From Allorhodopirellula heiligendammensis (GTDB lineage Bacteria; Planctomycetota; Planctomycetia; Pirellulales; Pirellulaceae): a DNA stretch of 64,000 bases. The stretch is from contig NZ_SJPU01000002.1 in assembly GCF_007860105.1 (NCBI RefSeq), forward strand, positions 1,849,739 to 1,913,738, in the 5' to 3' direction. The position numbers were made by a program, and so were the translations under genes. Below the pieces are notes generated by a model, which worked only from the letters and a program-made list of their open reading frames with translations, ran no database searches and was not told the DNA's origin. Shown one piece after another: positions 9,568 through 17,901 of this stretch (the stretch's first letter is position 1; the number at the start of each line of letters is the position of its first letter).

Positions 9568-9807
9568 TTATTTCACGCTCGGCTCGCCGCCGCCGTTTGC
9601 ACCTCCAGAGTGTAAGCCTTTCGGCTGCGAGACTAAAGGGCGTCCCTGATCACTGATCGTCACAGTCAGTCCGATCGATTGATAGATTCGATTGAATTCC
9701 TCGACAAACGATTCGGTCTCGGTCATGGGCATGACGAGCGGTCCGACGGGACGCTGCCCGTGACGAACAACCGCGGGCGAGGCAATGGGCGGTCGGTGGC
9801 TGCTCAC
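9568..9807 (-). CDS. Small hypothetical protein (79 aa)
   Basis: The start ATG overlaps the stop of the dehydrogenase gene by four bases (ATGA type), a strong sign of translational coupling. The first ~27 residues are Pro/Arg-rich. A more ordered core follows (TETESFVEEFNRIYQSIGLT), which looks like one amphipathic helix, then a Gly-rich tail. An internal ATG at about residue 26 or 28 could be the real start. I recognise no family and see no TM segment or metal-binding motif. It may be a short accessory protein of the cluster. Confidence 0.55.
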   Translation of the reverse strand: MSSHRPPIASPAVVRHGQRPVGPLVMPMTETESFVEEFNRIYQSIGLTVTISDQGRPLVSQPKGLHSGGANGGGEPSVK

Positions 9808-10931
9808 GATTGATCTCGCGTATCGTTTTGCAGGCTGGGGTTGCTAACGGTGGCAGCTGAATTTGGCGAGACCTGAGCGGCAGCTCCCGCCACCCGGTAC
9901 GAGACACTGGGGTGCGGGAAACCGAGATTTTTGTCAACGCGATTAAACAGGGGATCGCCAGCAAAATAACGCCGCAGATTGATACAGACGAGGTCCGTCG
10001 TGTCGTCCACACGCCGGATGGATTGGGCACCAACGTGCGGCGTGATGAGGACATGAGGGTCCGTCCACAGCGGGCTGGTCGGCGGTAACGGTTCGGTTTC
10101 AGTCACGTCGACTCCCGCACCCGCCAAATGTCCCGACGCGAGTGCCGCAACGAGCGCCGCTTCGTCCACCACCGGTCCGCGTGCGACATTGATAAAATAT
10201 CCCCCGGGCTTCATCGCAGCGAATTGTTCGGCGCCGATACAGTGGTGTGTCAGTGCGTTCAGCGGCAGCGTCAAGATTACGATATCGGCCGCGGCAAACA
10301 GATCGTTGACCCGCGCCGCTGGCCACAGCTCAGCGACTTCTGGCGGTTGACTCTCGGGATAGAAATCTGTCGCCAGGACACGCACTTCCCAAGGCCGCAG
10401 CATTTTAGCGATCTCGCGGCCATTTCCCCCCAGGCCGACGATGCCCACCGTCTTGCCCCTCAAATCGTCGGTCGGACGCCGTATGAATTCTGGGATCTGG
10501 CGCGCCCGTTCGAATAACCCGATCCGCCGTAATAATCCCATCATCAGTGCGAAGGTTTGCTCGGCGACCTGGGGAGCAAACAACCCCGACGCGCTGCTGA
10601 CGACGATCTGCGGGTGGGCAATGACGCCGGGCACGAGGCAATGGTCCAGCCCAGCGGCAGACGACTGAATCCAACGCAGCCGATTGGCGGCGAGGGCTCG
10701 GTCCCAATCCACTGGAACCTTCGCATGGCCGATGAAAATATCCGCCGTCGGCAACAGTTCATCGATGCGCTCCTGCCCCGCATCAACAACTTCGATGCTG
10801 TGGTGCAGGGGAATCGAAGCATCGTCCGTCAATTCTGCGAGCGTTCGCTCGATCTGGTGTCGATGGTGTGCCTCTACCGGATAACACAACACGATGCGGC
10901 GAATCGATTCAAAGGGCTGCGGCTTGATCAT
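9804..10931 (-). CDS. D-2-hydroxyacid dehydrogenase
   Basis: A 375-aa NAD-dependent 2-hydroxyacid dehydrogenase, reducing a 2-keto acid or oxidising a D-2-hydroxy acid in the cytoplasm. The Rossmann motif GLGGNGREIA is at residues 167-176. The catalytic trio is visible as Arg251 in INVARG, Glu280 in DVTETEPLP and His299 in ITPHVG. SSAAGLD (90-96) is the usual substrate-loop region. The frame stays open upstream to 11039, but the extra 36 residues are Arg/Pro-rich and unlike the family, so I take the ATG at 10931 just before the first strand IRRIVLCYP. The tail after about residue 335 is longer than usual. The substrate cannot be told from sequence. Confidence 0.9.
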   Translation of the reverse strand: MIKPQPFESIRRIVLCYPVEAHHRHQIERTLAELTDDASIPLHHSIEVVDAGQERIDELLPTADIFIGHAKVPVDWDRALAANRLRWIQSSAAGLDHCLVPGVIAHPQIVVSSASGLFAPQVAEQTFALMMGLLRRIGLFERARQIPEFIRRPTDDLRGKTVGIVGLGGNGREIAKMLRPWEVRVLATDFYPESQPPEVAELWPAARVNDLFAAADIVILTLPLNALTHHCIGAEQFAAMKPGGYFINVARGPVVDEAALVAALASGHLAGAGVDVTETEPLPPTSPLWTDPHVLITPHVGAQSIRRVDDTTDLVCINLRRYFAGDPLFNRVDKNLGFPHPSVSYRVAGAAAQVSPNSAATVSNPSLQNDTRDQS

Positions 10932-11298
10932 GCCAATGAAGAGTTTTACTAGAAGGGGTTGGGGCCGCGGCAGACATCTCTTGCAGCGATGAAGAGACAG
11001 GAATGGACTCGGGATGTGGGACCGAGCCGGGACCTTCATCAGGTGTGTGCATGCAGGGATCTGGTCGCGGGTGACGGCTGCTACTCAGCCGGCAGCTTAG
11101 GACACACTCATCGATCGCTCAATCACAGGTGTATCACTTATCGCGCCATCACACATGGTTTGCCGGAGCTAGACCGCCTCTCGATGCACGGGGCCGATGC
11201 ACGGGGCCACAGCGATGCACGGGGCCACAGCACTCAGGCGATGGTTTTCGCGATAAAACTAGTCCGCTGGTGAAACGGACCCGCTCAATGTGGCCGCG
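10932..11298. other. Intergenic region with short tandem repeats
   Basis: About 370 bases without a convincing gene, lying between the start of the dehydrogenase gene and the stop of the anti-sigma-like gene (both minus strand), so it should hold the dehydrogenase promoter. The only structure I see is the short repeat at 11183-11231, annotated separately. Confidence 0.5.
11183..11231. repeat. 18-bp tandem repeat, 2.7 copies
   Basis: Two perfect copies of the 18-mer GATGCACGGGGCCACAGC lie at 11196-11213 and 11214-11231, preceded by a 13-base partial copy (GATGCACGGGGCC) at 11183-11195. The repeat is non-coding and its role is unknown; replication slippage is the simplest explanation. Confidence 0.85.
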
Positions 11299-12579
11299 TT
11301 ACCGGACCAAAATCAGGGCCCGCGTGATGACATCGTCACCGGCGCTCGACGACGACTCGGGTTGCTGCAGATCCTTACTCGATGGAATAGCCTCTAGCGG
11401 CAGAAATGTCTGTTCGCCCAGCAACTCGCGAAACGCCGCCAGCTCTTCACTGTCGTTGCTTTCCAGTTCGAAACTCAGCGGCTCGTCATGCTGAATTTTG
11501 GTGGCGTCGACACGAGTCAGCTTGCCGACCATTTGCAACATGGGAGCATCGGTGATCAGTGACAACCCAACCGCCTCTACCAATCGTGGTTCCTGCTGCA
11601 AACTCAAGAACAAGCGATCCACTTTCTTTGCGGAGGCCTGCAAGAAAATGACTTGAAATTTGGCCTCCTCATCAAAAGTATCCGCCCGCTTTGCCGCCGC
11701 GATCACGTCACGATTGATCGGTAGGCGAGGTGCGTCCTGCAAGCCGGCCTGACGCATCGCGTCACTGAGTACGTCCATCTGGCGACCCTGTGGACTCAGG
11801 CGTACCTCGTAGACCATCATCGCGCCCGTGAACGGCGAGTCGACTAGCAAGGAGGCGTCATCGCCGACGGACACCGTCGGTGAGCGATCCATTGCCTCGC
11901 TGGGAGTTGGTAAGGATACGATTGCATTCGGTGATGGACGGCTCGGTTCATCAATGCGGTTTGGTTCGCTCGGTAGTTCACCTACGGCCGCCTTGGGAGC
12001 ATCCGCCGATGCAATCATCGGTTCAGGCTGGGGGGCAATGGGTTCAGTGGGCCCATTGATCTGGGCGGTCTCAATGTCGACCAACGGCCGCTCTGGATCA
12101 GCAGCGGGCTGCGGCTCGGATGTGGCGGACGGTTCATGCTGTGCGATCACAGGAGCGTCCAGTTCATCTGGGGAGTTCAAAGAGGTGATCAGCAAGACTG
12201 CAGCGGCGGTAGCTACCAAGCCAAGAATCAGCGACACGCGACGCCGATTACGTGCATCGATTGGTTGCTCACAAGTTAGCGATGTATGCGTTTCACCGTT
12301 GTTGTCGGCCGTCTGATCGCCTTCCATAGCCAATCTTCGGCGACGACTCTCTGCAAGCACGCGAGCGGCAAAGTCCCTCTTCAAGTGAGGACCCGTCGAG
12401 TGCTGCGCAGCAAAGAGTGCACGTAGATCCTCGCGATCTGCACGCATCGCATCGAACTGCGATTGCAAGGCGGGGATCTCCTGCATGCTCTGTTGCAGCA
12501 TCTGCGTATCCGTCTCGTCCAGCTGGCCATCGAGATGGTCGCTGAGGAGTTGGTCGAAGTCGGGTTCGGGAGCTGACAT
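11299..12579 (-). CDS. Putative anti-sigma factor-like membrane protein
   Basis: 426 aa. The N-terminal ~75 residues (FDQLLSDHLDGQLDE, then helices with ALQSQFDAMRADREDLRALF) look like the cytoplasmic sigma-binding half of an anti-sigma factor, without the Cys/His zinc motif. A single TM segment lies at 115-133. A long Pro/Glu/Ala-rich linker (about 140-230) and a predicted folded C-terminal domain, probably periplasmic, follow. Planctomycetes often place such proteins behind ECF sigma genes, but none is seen upstream here: 12580-12864 holds no sigma gene. The assignment rests on architecture only. It could instead be an unrelated single-pass protein. Confidence 0.65.
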   Translation of the reverse strand: MSAPEPDFDQLLSDHLDGQLDETDTQMLQQSMQEIPALQSQFDAMRADREDLRALFAAQHSTGPHLKRDFAARVLAESRRRRLAMEGDQTADNNGETHTSLTCEQPIDARNRRRVSLILGLVATAAAVLLITSLNSPDELDAPVIAQHEPSATSEPQPAADPERPLVDIETAQINGPTEPIAPQPEPMIASADAPKAAVGELPSEPNRIDEPSRPSPNAIVSLPTPSEAMDRSPTVSVGDDASLLVDSPFTGAMMVYEVRLSPQGRQMDVLSDAMRQAGLQDAPRLPINRDVIAAAKRADTFDEEAKFQVIFLQASAKKVDRLFLSLQQEPRLVEAVGLSLITDAPMLQMVGKLTRVDATKIQHDEPLSFELESNDSEELAAFRELLGEQTFLPLEAIPSSKDLQQPESSSSAGDDVITRALILVR

Positions 12580-12864
12580 GCTGTCGGGATCTCAATAGAA
12601 TCAGGGTGCGGCGAGTTGTTGTAGAGCGAATCCGTTTGCTCAGACTCGTCGCGTGGCATCCGTGGGGAGAATAGGTCGTCCAGTTTGGTTGACAAAAGTG
12701 AGATGACTTGTACCCAGAAAAAGTTCCTAAATTAAGCGAAAACGACCCGAAACTTCTACAACACCGGTCCGTAGGGGTGAAAAAAGGCGGATTTTCGCCG
12801 TCCTACGCCCTCATTCGCCTTCCTATCTCACTCGCACTCCCCCCCCTCACCGACGCAGGTTCCC

Positions 12865-13710
12865 TTGACCGCCGACCGCGAAACACTCCTCCGGGCCAAT
12901 CGACAATGCTACCAACAATTGACGGCAGCCGACTCGCCGCTGTGCCGAATTGTGTCGGATGAAGAGCTGCAGGATCCACTGCACACCGTCGATGGCATCG
13001 GTTGGTTAGGCGGCAATATTCGCGGTTGGAACGTGCTTTGTCTGGCCGCGGGTGGGGGCCGGCAAAGTTGTCTTTACGCCGCCGCCGGAGCGCAGGTGAC
13101 GGTGGTCGATCTGAGCCCCGCGATGTTGGAATTGGACCGCCAAGCTGCTCAGCGACGCAGGTTCAACGTGCGCTTGATTGAAGGTTCGATGGACGATCTT
13201 TCCATGCTGCCGCGGGCCACATTTGATCTCGTTGTTCACCCCGTCAGCACCTGTTATCTACCCGATATCGGGGCCGTGTATGCGCAGGTCGCGGCGGTGA
13301 CACGACCGGGTGGATTGTACATCAGCCAGCATAAGTCGCCGATCAGCCTGCAGGCTTCGGCCCATCGCCGCGACGGACAGTTCGTCTTGTTGCATGATTA
13401 TTACCGAACCGATCCCGTACCAGCCCCTGAACCATCGACGGCCGTGTCGCGACGCTTGCGGGAACCGGGCGCAGTGGAATTCCTGCACCGTTGGGAGGAA
13501 CTTGTCGGCGGCATGTGTCGGGCTGGTTTTACAGTTGAGGACTTGATCGAGCCGAAACATGCCACCAAGGACGCGGCGCCCCATAGTTTCGCCGACCGAG
13601 GTGCTGTGATCGCGCCCTACGTCCGCATCAAGGCTCGCCGACGTGGCGGCAGTAGCGAATCACGACCATCGAAGCAATCCGAAAAATCCAACCTGTGGAT
13701 ACCCTCCTGA
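12865..13710 (+). CDS. Class I SAM-dependent methyltransferase
   Basis: 281 aa. The Rossmann-type SAM site is visible as VLCLAAGGGRQS (about residues 57-68), an acidic residue ending strand 2 (VTVVDLSP), then a motif-II-like IEGSMDDL and the post-motif FDLVVHPVSTCYLPD. The C-terminal part has helices and FADRGAVIAPYVRIKA. The substrate is unknown; similar proteins are annotated only as class I methyltransferases. The start is a TTG at 12865 after a C-rich leader, as no ATG precedes the SAM domain in frame, so the exact start is uncertain. The gene is divergent from the anti-sigma-like gene; the 285 bases between them should carry both promoters. Confidence 0.85.
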   Translation: MTADRETLLRANRQCYQQLTAADSPLCRIVSDEELQDPLHTVDGIGWLGGNIRGWNVLCLAAGGGRQSCLYAAAGAQVTVVDLSPAMLELDRQAAQRRRFNVRLIEGSMDDLSMLPRATFDLVVHPVSTCYLPDIGAVYAQVAAVTRPGGLYISQHKSPISLQASAHRRDGQFVLLHDYYRTDPVPAPEPSTAVSRRLREPGAVEFLHRWEELVGGMCRAGFTVEDLIEPKHATKDAAPHSFADRGAVIAPYVRIKARRRGGSSESRPSKQSEKSNLWIPS

Positions 13711-13782
13711 CCAAACGTGTCCACCCAGTGGCCAAGACTACTGATGTCGGTCATCGATTCGTTTACCTCCAGGGGGCTTTCC

Positions 13783-14106
13783 ATGAACAGGTCATTCATC
13801 ACCTATTACCGCGGCAATAAGCAACTCCACACCAGCAAACTCAATGGCTTCCCATTCGTTTCTTTCGGTGACCCGGTGGGCGAGGTCAATGGTGCGACCT
13901 GGTTCAATAGTGTCACGATCACGATTGGAGGCAACCGGGAGCGCGTGGTCACCAGCAAGGACTTCGATGGCCCAGTCGCGATCTGTTTTGAAACCTGTGG
14001 TCAACCCCCGCGATGGTTTGGCTTAGCCGATACAACGCCCACTCATCTCAGCACGAAAGAGACCGGCAGACGTCAGGAGACCTACGCCCAAGAGACGTCC
14101 GCTTGA
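13783..14106 (+). CDS. Small hypothetical protein
   Basis: A 107-aa frame from an ATG at 13783, preceded by a purine-rich AGGGGG about six bases upstream. Third codon positions are mostly G or C, as in neighbouring real genes, which favours this frame over the competing minus-strand frame. The core (FPFVSFGDPVGEVNGATWFN, then VTITIGGNRERVV) looks like a small beta-rich domain; the last ~25 residues are polar. No family was recognised. It follows the methyltransferase gene by 72 bases on the same strand and runs convergently toward pgsW. Confidence 0.45.
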   Translation: MNRSFITYYRGNKQLHTSKLNGFPFVSFGDPVGEVNGATWFNSVTITIGGNRERVVTSKDFDGPVAICFETCGQPPRWFGLADTTPTHLSTKETGRRQETYAQETSA

Positions 14107-14118
14107 GAGCGGCGTCTC
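14091..14118. terminator. Hairpin between convergent genes
   Basis: AGAGACGTCCGCT and AGCGGCGTCTCT form a 12-bp stem with one bulged base and a TGAG loop. It overlaps the stop codon of the small plus-strand frame and lies 27 bases beyond the pgsW stop. It has no T-run, so a role as a bidirectional terminator or mRNA end is only likely. Confidence 0.4.
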
Positions 14119-14144
14119 TCCGCGGCGCGGCCGCACTGCCATCG

Positions 14145-15428
14145 CTACACCATCCACTGCGGCTGTGACTTCGCGTCATCGCCGAACCATCCGCGACGCT
14201 TGCCCGCATCGACCAGTCGGGCCGGAGGGCGGACGACGAGAAGAGTGGATAGCATGATGAACACGATCCCAAGCACGGCGAGCGGACGGCGCAGATCCGC
14301 GATCGTGTACACGCCTCCCTCGCCAGGACGGATGGTTTCGGTCGAGCAGATCGGCAATCCGTACACATCTGCCATCTTCACCACGTTGATCATGTTGATC
14401 ACCGGCACACCCGAGGCCAGGAATCTGGTCGCGACACAATCGGTCGCTGTGCCTGCAGAGGATTCACCGGTCGGGTCGTCTTCAGTCGCCACTCGCGCTG
14501 TTGCTGCGGCTGTTTCGCGGCCGATGCCCAACAGTCGCCGAGGGCTGAGTTTCGACATGGGGCGGATCAAGCCTTCGCCGAGCACGTCATTGCCGATCGT
14601 GCCGCCGACTGACGCATCTCCACCGCCGACGTTGATGTAGACCGTATACGTTTCATCCTCCACGGCCTGAGCGTAGACCAGCATGCGGCGTTCAATCGCA
14701 TCGTCATCGCTAGTACTATCCATTAGCGGCAGGCCGCTGCGATGAATAGATGCGTCGAGCAGCTCCAGAGTGTCTTTGCTCATCCCCGCTGCGCGATCTT
14801 GGAATCCACCTCGCGAAATCATTTCACTGCGATGTTGAATGATGCCCTGCTCGTACAGCAATTTTTCCATGTCGGGCCACATCATGTCTGGTGAATTGGC
14901 ACCGAACTGGCTCGAGGCTGCACTGCTGATAATGACGGGCCGTAGGTCCATCGCTTCCGCTGCTGTATAGACCGCGATGTCCAGCGCGGGAAACGATCCG
15001 GTGCAGCCGATCGCGATCCGATCACCGGGGCGGACTCCAGCGTCTACCAGCAATCGTATTGCGACGGCAGCAAAGTTAGGGTTCACACTCGTGAGCTTGG
15101 CATCCAAGTGACCCGGCAAACTGGTCACCATCGACATGGAAGGACCAATCATGCCTGTGTTCGCCGGATCATGGACTTTAAGCATCTTGTGACCGAGCGA
15201 AACCCGCTGGCAGTGGATCGCCTCGAAAGCTTGTGCTGTCCGCTCAGAGGCTCGCAGCATGCGTTGCTCAAGGTCGGGGACATGCATCGCCTTGCCAGCT
15301 AATCGTTCGAGTCCCTGTGAACGACTGGGTGCATGCCGCAGTACGATCACCACGGCAATGGAGAGCGCCGCAAGAAATAGCAGGGATGCTGACGATATTT
15401 TTTGCGGCCGATAGTAAAGCTTTTTCAT
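14145..15428 (-). CDS. pgsW: Poly-gamma-glutamate system protein PgsW
   Basis: 427 aa, matching the poly-gamma-glutamate system protein family (TIGR04332-like). The N-terminal membrane segment is at about 13-30 and a C-terminal one at about 383-403, with a large domain between them. Conserved-looking segments include GMIGPSMSMVTSLPG, RPGDRIAIGCTGSFPALDIAVY and INVGGGDASVGG. It is third after pgsB and pgsC on the minus strand, with a 94-base gap to pgsC. Its biochemical role is not established; by context it belongs to synthesis, export or anchoring of poly-gamma-glutamate. The assignment rests on context plus recognisable sequence. Confidence 0.8.
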   Translation of the reverse strand: MKKLYYRPQKISSASLLFLAALSIAVVIVLRHAPSRSQGLERLAGKAMHVPDLEQRMLRASERTAQAFEAIHCQRVSLGHKMLKVHDPANTGMIGPSMSMVTSLPGHLDAKLTSVNPNFAAVAIRLLVDAGVRPGDRIAIGCTGSFPALDIAVYTAAEAMDLRPVIISSAASSQFGANSPDMMWPDMEKLLYEQGIIQHRSEMISRGGFQDRAAGMSKDTLELLDASIHRSGLPLMDSTSDDDAIERRMLVYAQAVEDETYTVYINVGGGDASVGGTIGNDVLGEGLIRPMSKLSPRRLLGIGRETAAATARVATEDDPTGESSAGTATDCVATRFLASGVPVINMINVVKMADVYGLPICSTETIRPGEGGVYTIADLRRPLAVLGIVFIMLSTLLVVRPPARLVDAGKRRGWFGDDAKSQPQWMV

Positions 15429-15522
15429 GGTTCGTTAGTGGGGAGCGGAGGCCGTTCGATGCGGTCAAGGTTGAATTGCGGACAGCGGAACACATGCCGA
15501 CGCATCAGACGCCGGACAATGC

Positions 15523-16029
15523 TCAGGCGAGGTGGGTGACTCCCATCGCTACCAATGTCAGATAGACGAGGGACGTTGCGATGATGAGTGGTGAGAGCGT
15601 TTGCACAACGCCGCTCCGGGCGATCCACAAGGCGACCAATCCAGGGATGACAAAGCCGATCACAGTCATGCTCTGCATCCACGCCAGTGAACTTGCTGGA
15701 TCAATGACCGCGCCACCGGCCATCGACGAGCTGACGCTGGGCCACACCATTTCCAGGGCGCCACGTAGCGTCGCTGCAACGGCAAATCCAAAGACCATCG
15801 TCAGAACCACTCGGCGACGACCGAACAAGATCGCGTACCGATCGACTTCATGAACTAACCAGGCCGTCAACAACGCAGCCAAAATTGTGGCAATAATGGT
15901 CAGGGGTTGATCGAACGAGAGGGCCAAATAGCCCGGCACAATCATCCCCCCGACGCTCAATCCAAACGCTTCGGTGAACAGCAAACTAACGACCAAACCA
16001 ATTCCAATCGACAGAGCGAGCCATTCCAT
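15523..16029 (-). CDS. pgsC: Poly-gamma-glutamate biosynthesis protein PgsC/CapC
   Basis: A 168-aa polytopic membrane protein of about five hydrophobic segments, starting MEWLALSIGIGLVVSLLFTE and with the family motif GLSVGGMIVPGYLAL. PgsC works with PgsB as the membrane part of poly-gamma-glutamate synthase. The frame is open upstream to 16149, but those residues overlap pgsB and look unlike the family. The ATG at 16029 starts one base after the pgsB stop, so translation is probably coupled. The length is close to the usual ~150 aa. Confidence 0.92.
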   Translation of the reverse strand: MEWLALSIGIGLVVSLLFTEAFGLSVGGMIVPGYLALSFDQPLTIIATILAALLTAWLVHEVDRYAILFGRRRVVLTMVFGFAVAATLRGALEMVWPSVSSSMAGGAVIDPASSLAWMQSMTVIGFVIPGLVALWIARSGVVQTLSPLIIATSLVYLTLVAMGVTHLA

Positions 16030-16030
16030 T

Positions 16031-17362
16031 TCAAACCATCTCCAGTACACGCGTGGGGGCTGATTGGGGAAGTGCGTATCGCTCCCAGCCTTCCTTCTGC
16101 TCGAAAAAGTCTGCCAACGCCATCCCCGGGCCAGCGATATTGCCGACACCCATTAGCAGCATGCCAGTATCTGAGTTTTCAGCGACGGCTGTCTTCTCAG
16201 CGACCGCCGTGGTCGCTCCTGCGCCGCTGTGCTTTTGCGTGCGTGCGGCCGCTTCAGCGGCGAACGACTCCAATAGCATTGTGACGACTTCGTCGCCGGA
16301 GGCATTGCCCAAGCAAAGTATGCGATTCTGGTCGATACCACCCTTGAGCAACCGACGCAGAAAGACGTCGGTGCCCGATCCGATAATGACGACGCGGTCG
16401 TAAGCTCGCCAGTTAACACAGGCATTCGCCATGGTCACTGAGCGGTCGATGCGGTCGACCCGGCAGTTCATGACCAGCACCCGGCGTGACACGCCGGGGA
16501 AATATTCGTAGGCAGCATCCCAAATACGAGTCGTTGACTCGGGGTCGTTCGCGGCGAAGGCGTTGACGAAGTGCCACGAGTCGCCTCGCACCGTTTGTTG
16601 GTGGACTCGCATCGCACCTGGATCTGGCTCAGCCGCCCACATCCCCTGGAGCGCAACATCTCGGGCCACGCCGAGTTGATCGCAAACCGCGAGCGACAAG
16701 GCTACGTTTTCAGCGTGCTCCAGGTAGGAAAACTGCGCGAGCTCTTCTGGCGTGATCATGGCCGAGTCAGCGGCGGTAATGTTTTTCAGCGACGAACCCC
16801 GGTCCGCACAAGCTGCGCCCATCACCTGCAATGAGTCAGCGCGGTCTTCGGCCGTCAATAGGGTGCCCCCGACTGGGACGGTTGCTGACAGGGCGCGGGC
16901 AACATCGAGCCGCGTCGGCCCCATCACATCGAGATGGTCGGCACGTGCATTGGTAATCACGCCGTGAGTTGAGCGGACTAGCTTCAATTCGCAAACCGAT
17001 TGCAACAAGGGCTGCAGGGCCATGCACTCGATTACGAGTGCTTCAGCACCCTCAGCAACCGCGGTTTTGACAATGCGTTTCTGCTCGATCACGTTCGCGC
17101 GATCGGGGCGGAAAATCGGCAACTCTCGGCCGTCATCGAAAATCATTCGCGCCAACGTCCCCGTGGTCTTGGCACAGGTGCGTATTCCACCAGCCCGTAA
17201 TCCTGCCGCGATCAACCGTGTCACCGAGGACTTGCCCCGTGTGCCGTTGACGTGAATCCGATAAGGGATTTTTTTGAGTTGACGGTGGTACCACCACGCT
17301 TCCAAAAGGGCAACCGAACCAACGATGGCGGCAACTGCCACCAATGCTACCAAGCCGTTCAC
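16031..17362 (-). CDS. pgsB: Poly-gamma-glutamate synthase PgsB/CapB
   Basis: 443 aa. An N-terminal TM segment (about 4-22) is followed by a Mur-ligase-like ATP-binding domain with P-loop GTRGKSS (40-46). Later conserved blocks are AEALVIECMALQP, GVITNARADHLDVMGPT and FVNAFAANDPEST. PgsB activates and ligates glutamate through its gamma-carboxyl to build the polymer. The family is about 390-400 residues; the extra length here is mainly an Ala/Thr-rich insert near residues 375-400 that contains AVAEKTAVAEN, a short duplicated motif. It is first in the operon pgsB-pgsC-pgsW. No pgsA/capA gene is visible in the window. Confidence 0.93.
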   Translation of the reverse strand: MNGLVALVAVAAIVGSVALLEAWWYHRQLKKIPYRIHVNGTRGKSSVTRLIAAGLRAGGIRTCAKTTGTLARMIFDDGRELPIFRPDRANVIEQKRIVKTAVAEGAEALVIECMALQPLLQSVCELKLVRSTHGVITNARADHLDVMGPTRLDVARALSATVPVGGTLLTAEDRADSLQVMGAACADRGSSLKNITAADSAMITPEELAQFSYLEHAENVALSLAVCDQLGVARDVALQGMWAAEPDPGAMRVHQQTVRGDSWHFVNAFAANDPESTTRIWDAAYEYFPGVSRRVLVMNCRVDRIDRSVTMANACVNWRAYDRVVIIGSGTDVFLRRLLKGGIDQNRILCLGNASGDEVVTMLLESFAAEAAARTQKHSGAGATTAVAEKTAVAENSDTGMLLMGVGNIAGPGMALADFFEQKEGWERYALPQSAPTRVLEMV

Positions 17363-17562
17363 TGACCGTTCTCTTTCAATTTGAGGAGAAACCTTGCCGC
17401 TCGATTCATGCCGGCATCGGCATATGGGGAAAGCGAACGACTATTTGCGCGACAGATCCGATGATCATGCTGCCATCCAACAGCTGATCCCTGAGTGGTT
17501 TGAATTAGCGCCGACCTTCGTCATCACAGCGCTGCTGGCCAATCTCGTCTGTCCATCACGCG

Positions 17563-17901
17563 ATGGATAAGACTTCGATCGACACGCAAAAACTGGGCCG
17601 ATTGGAAGGGGCGTCTTTTGATTGCTGGGAAAAGGTCGACGAACTGAGTCAGCAAGGCTCCAGCCATGTACGTCGATATCGTGAAGATTATTCCCTGTGT
17701 TCGGTTGAAGTAAAGAGTCATCCGCAAGAATTCTCTTTCAATCGAGCAAAGTTAATCTCTTTTCCGCTGCAGGCCCCCAATGGTGCTGGATGGGTCGCAA
17801 GTGCAGCGGTCTACTTTCAGGGACAGCCGTCCACTGATGTGAGTCTGATCACCTTGATGCCCCAAGGCAGCGATCGATCAATTGACAATCGGCGGAGCTA
17901 A
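17563..17901 (+). CDS. Possible small hypothetical protein
   Basis: A 112-aa frame from an ATG at 17563 that overlaps the end of the convergent diacylglycerol-kinase gene by 24 bases. The central part (HPQEFSFNRAKLISFPLQ, WVASAAVYFQG) reads like a small beta-rich domain, but G/C bias at third positions is weaker than in neighbours and no clear ribosome-binding site is seen. If it is not a gene, the 515 bases from 17363 to 17877 hold only the pgsB upstream region. Confidence 0.35.
   Translation: MDKTSIDTQKLGRLEGASFDCWEKVDELSQQGSSHVRRYREDYSLCSVEVKSHPQEFSFNRAKLISFPLQAPNGAGWVASAAVYFQGQPSTDVSLITLMPQGSDRSIDNRRS

Noticed and set aside
12381-12695. Minus-strand frame overlapping the start of the anti-sigma-like gene
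   Set aside because: Overlaps in another frame, and the residues after about position 37 are low-quality Arg/Cys-rich sequence.
13792-14004. 70-codon minus-strand frame opposite the small gene at 13783
   Set aside because: Third codon positions are less G/C-rich than the plus-strand frame, which also has a purine-rich site before its ATG.
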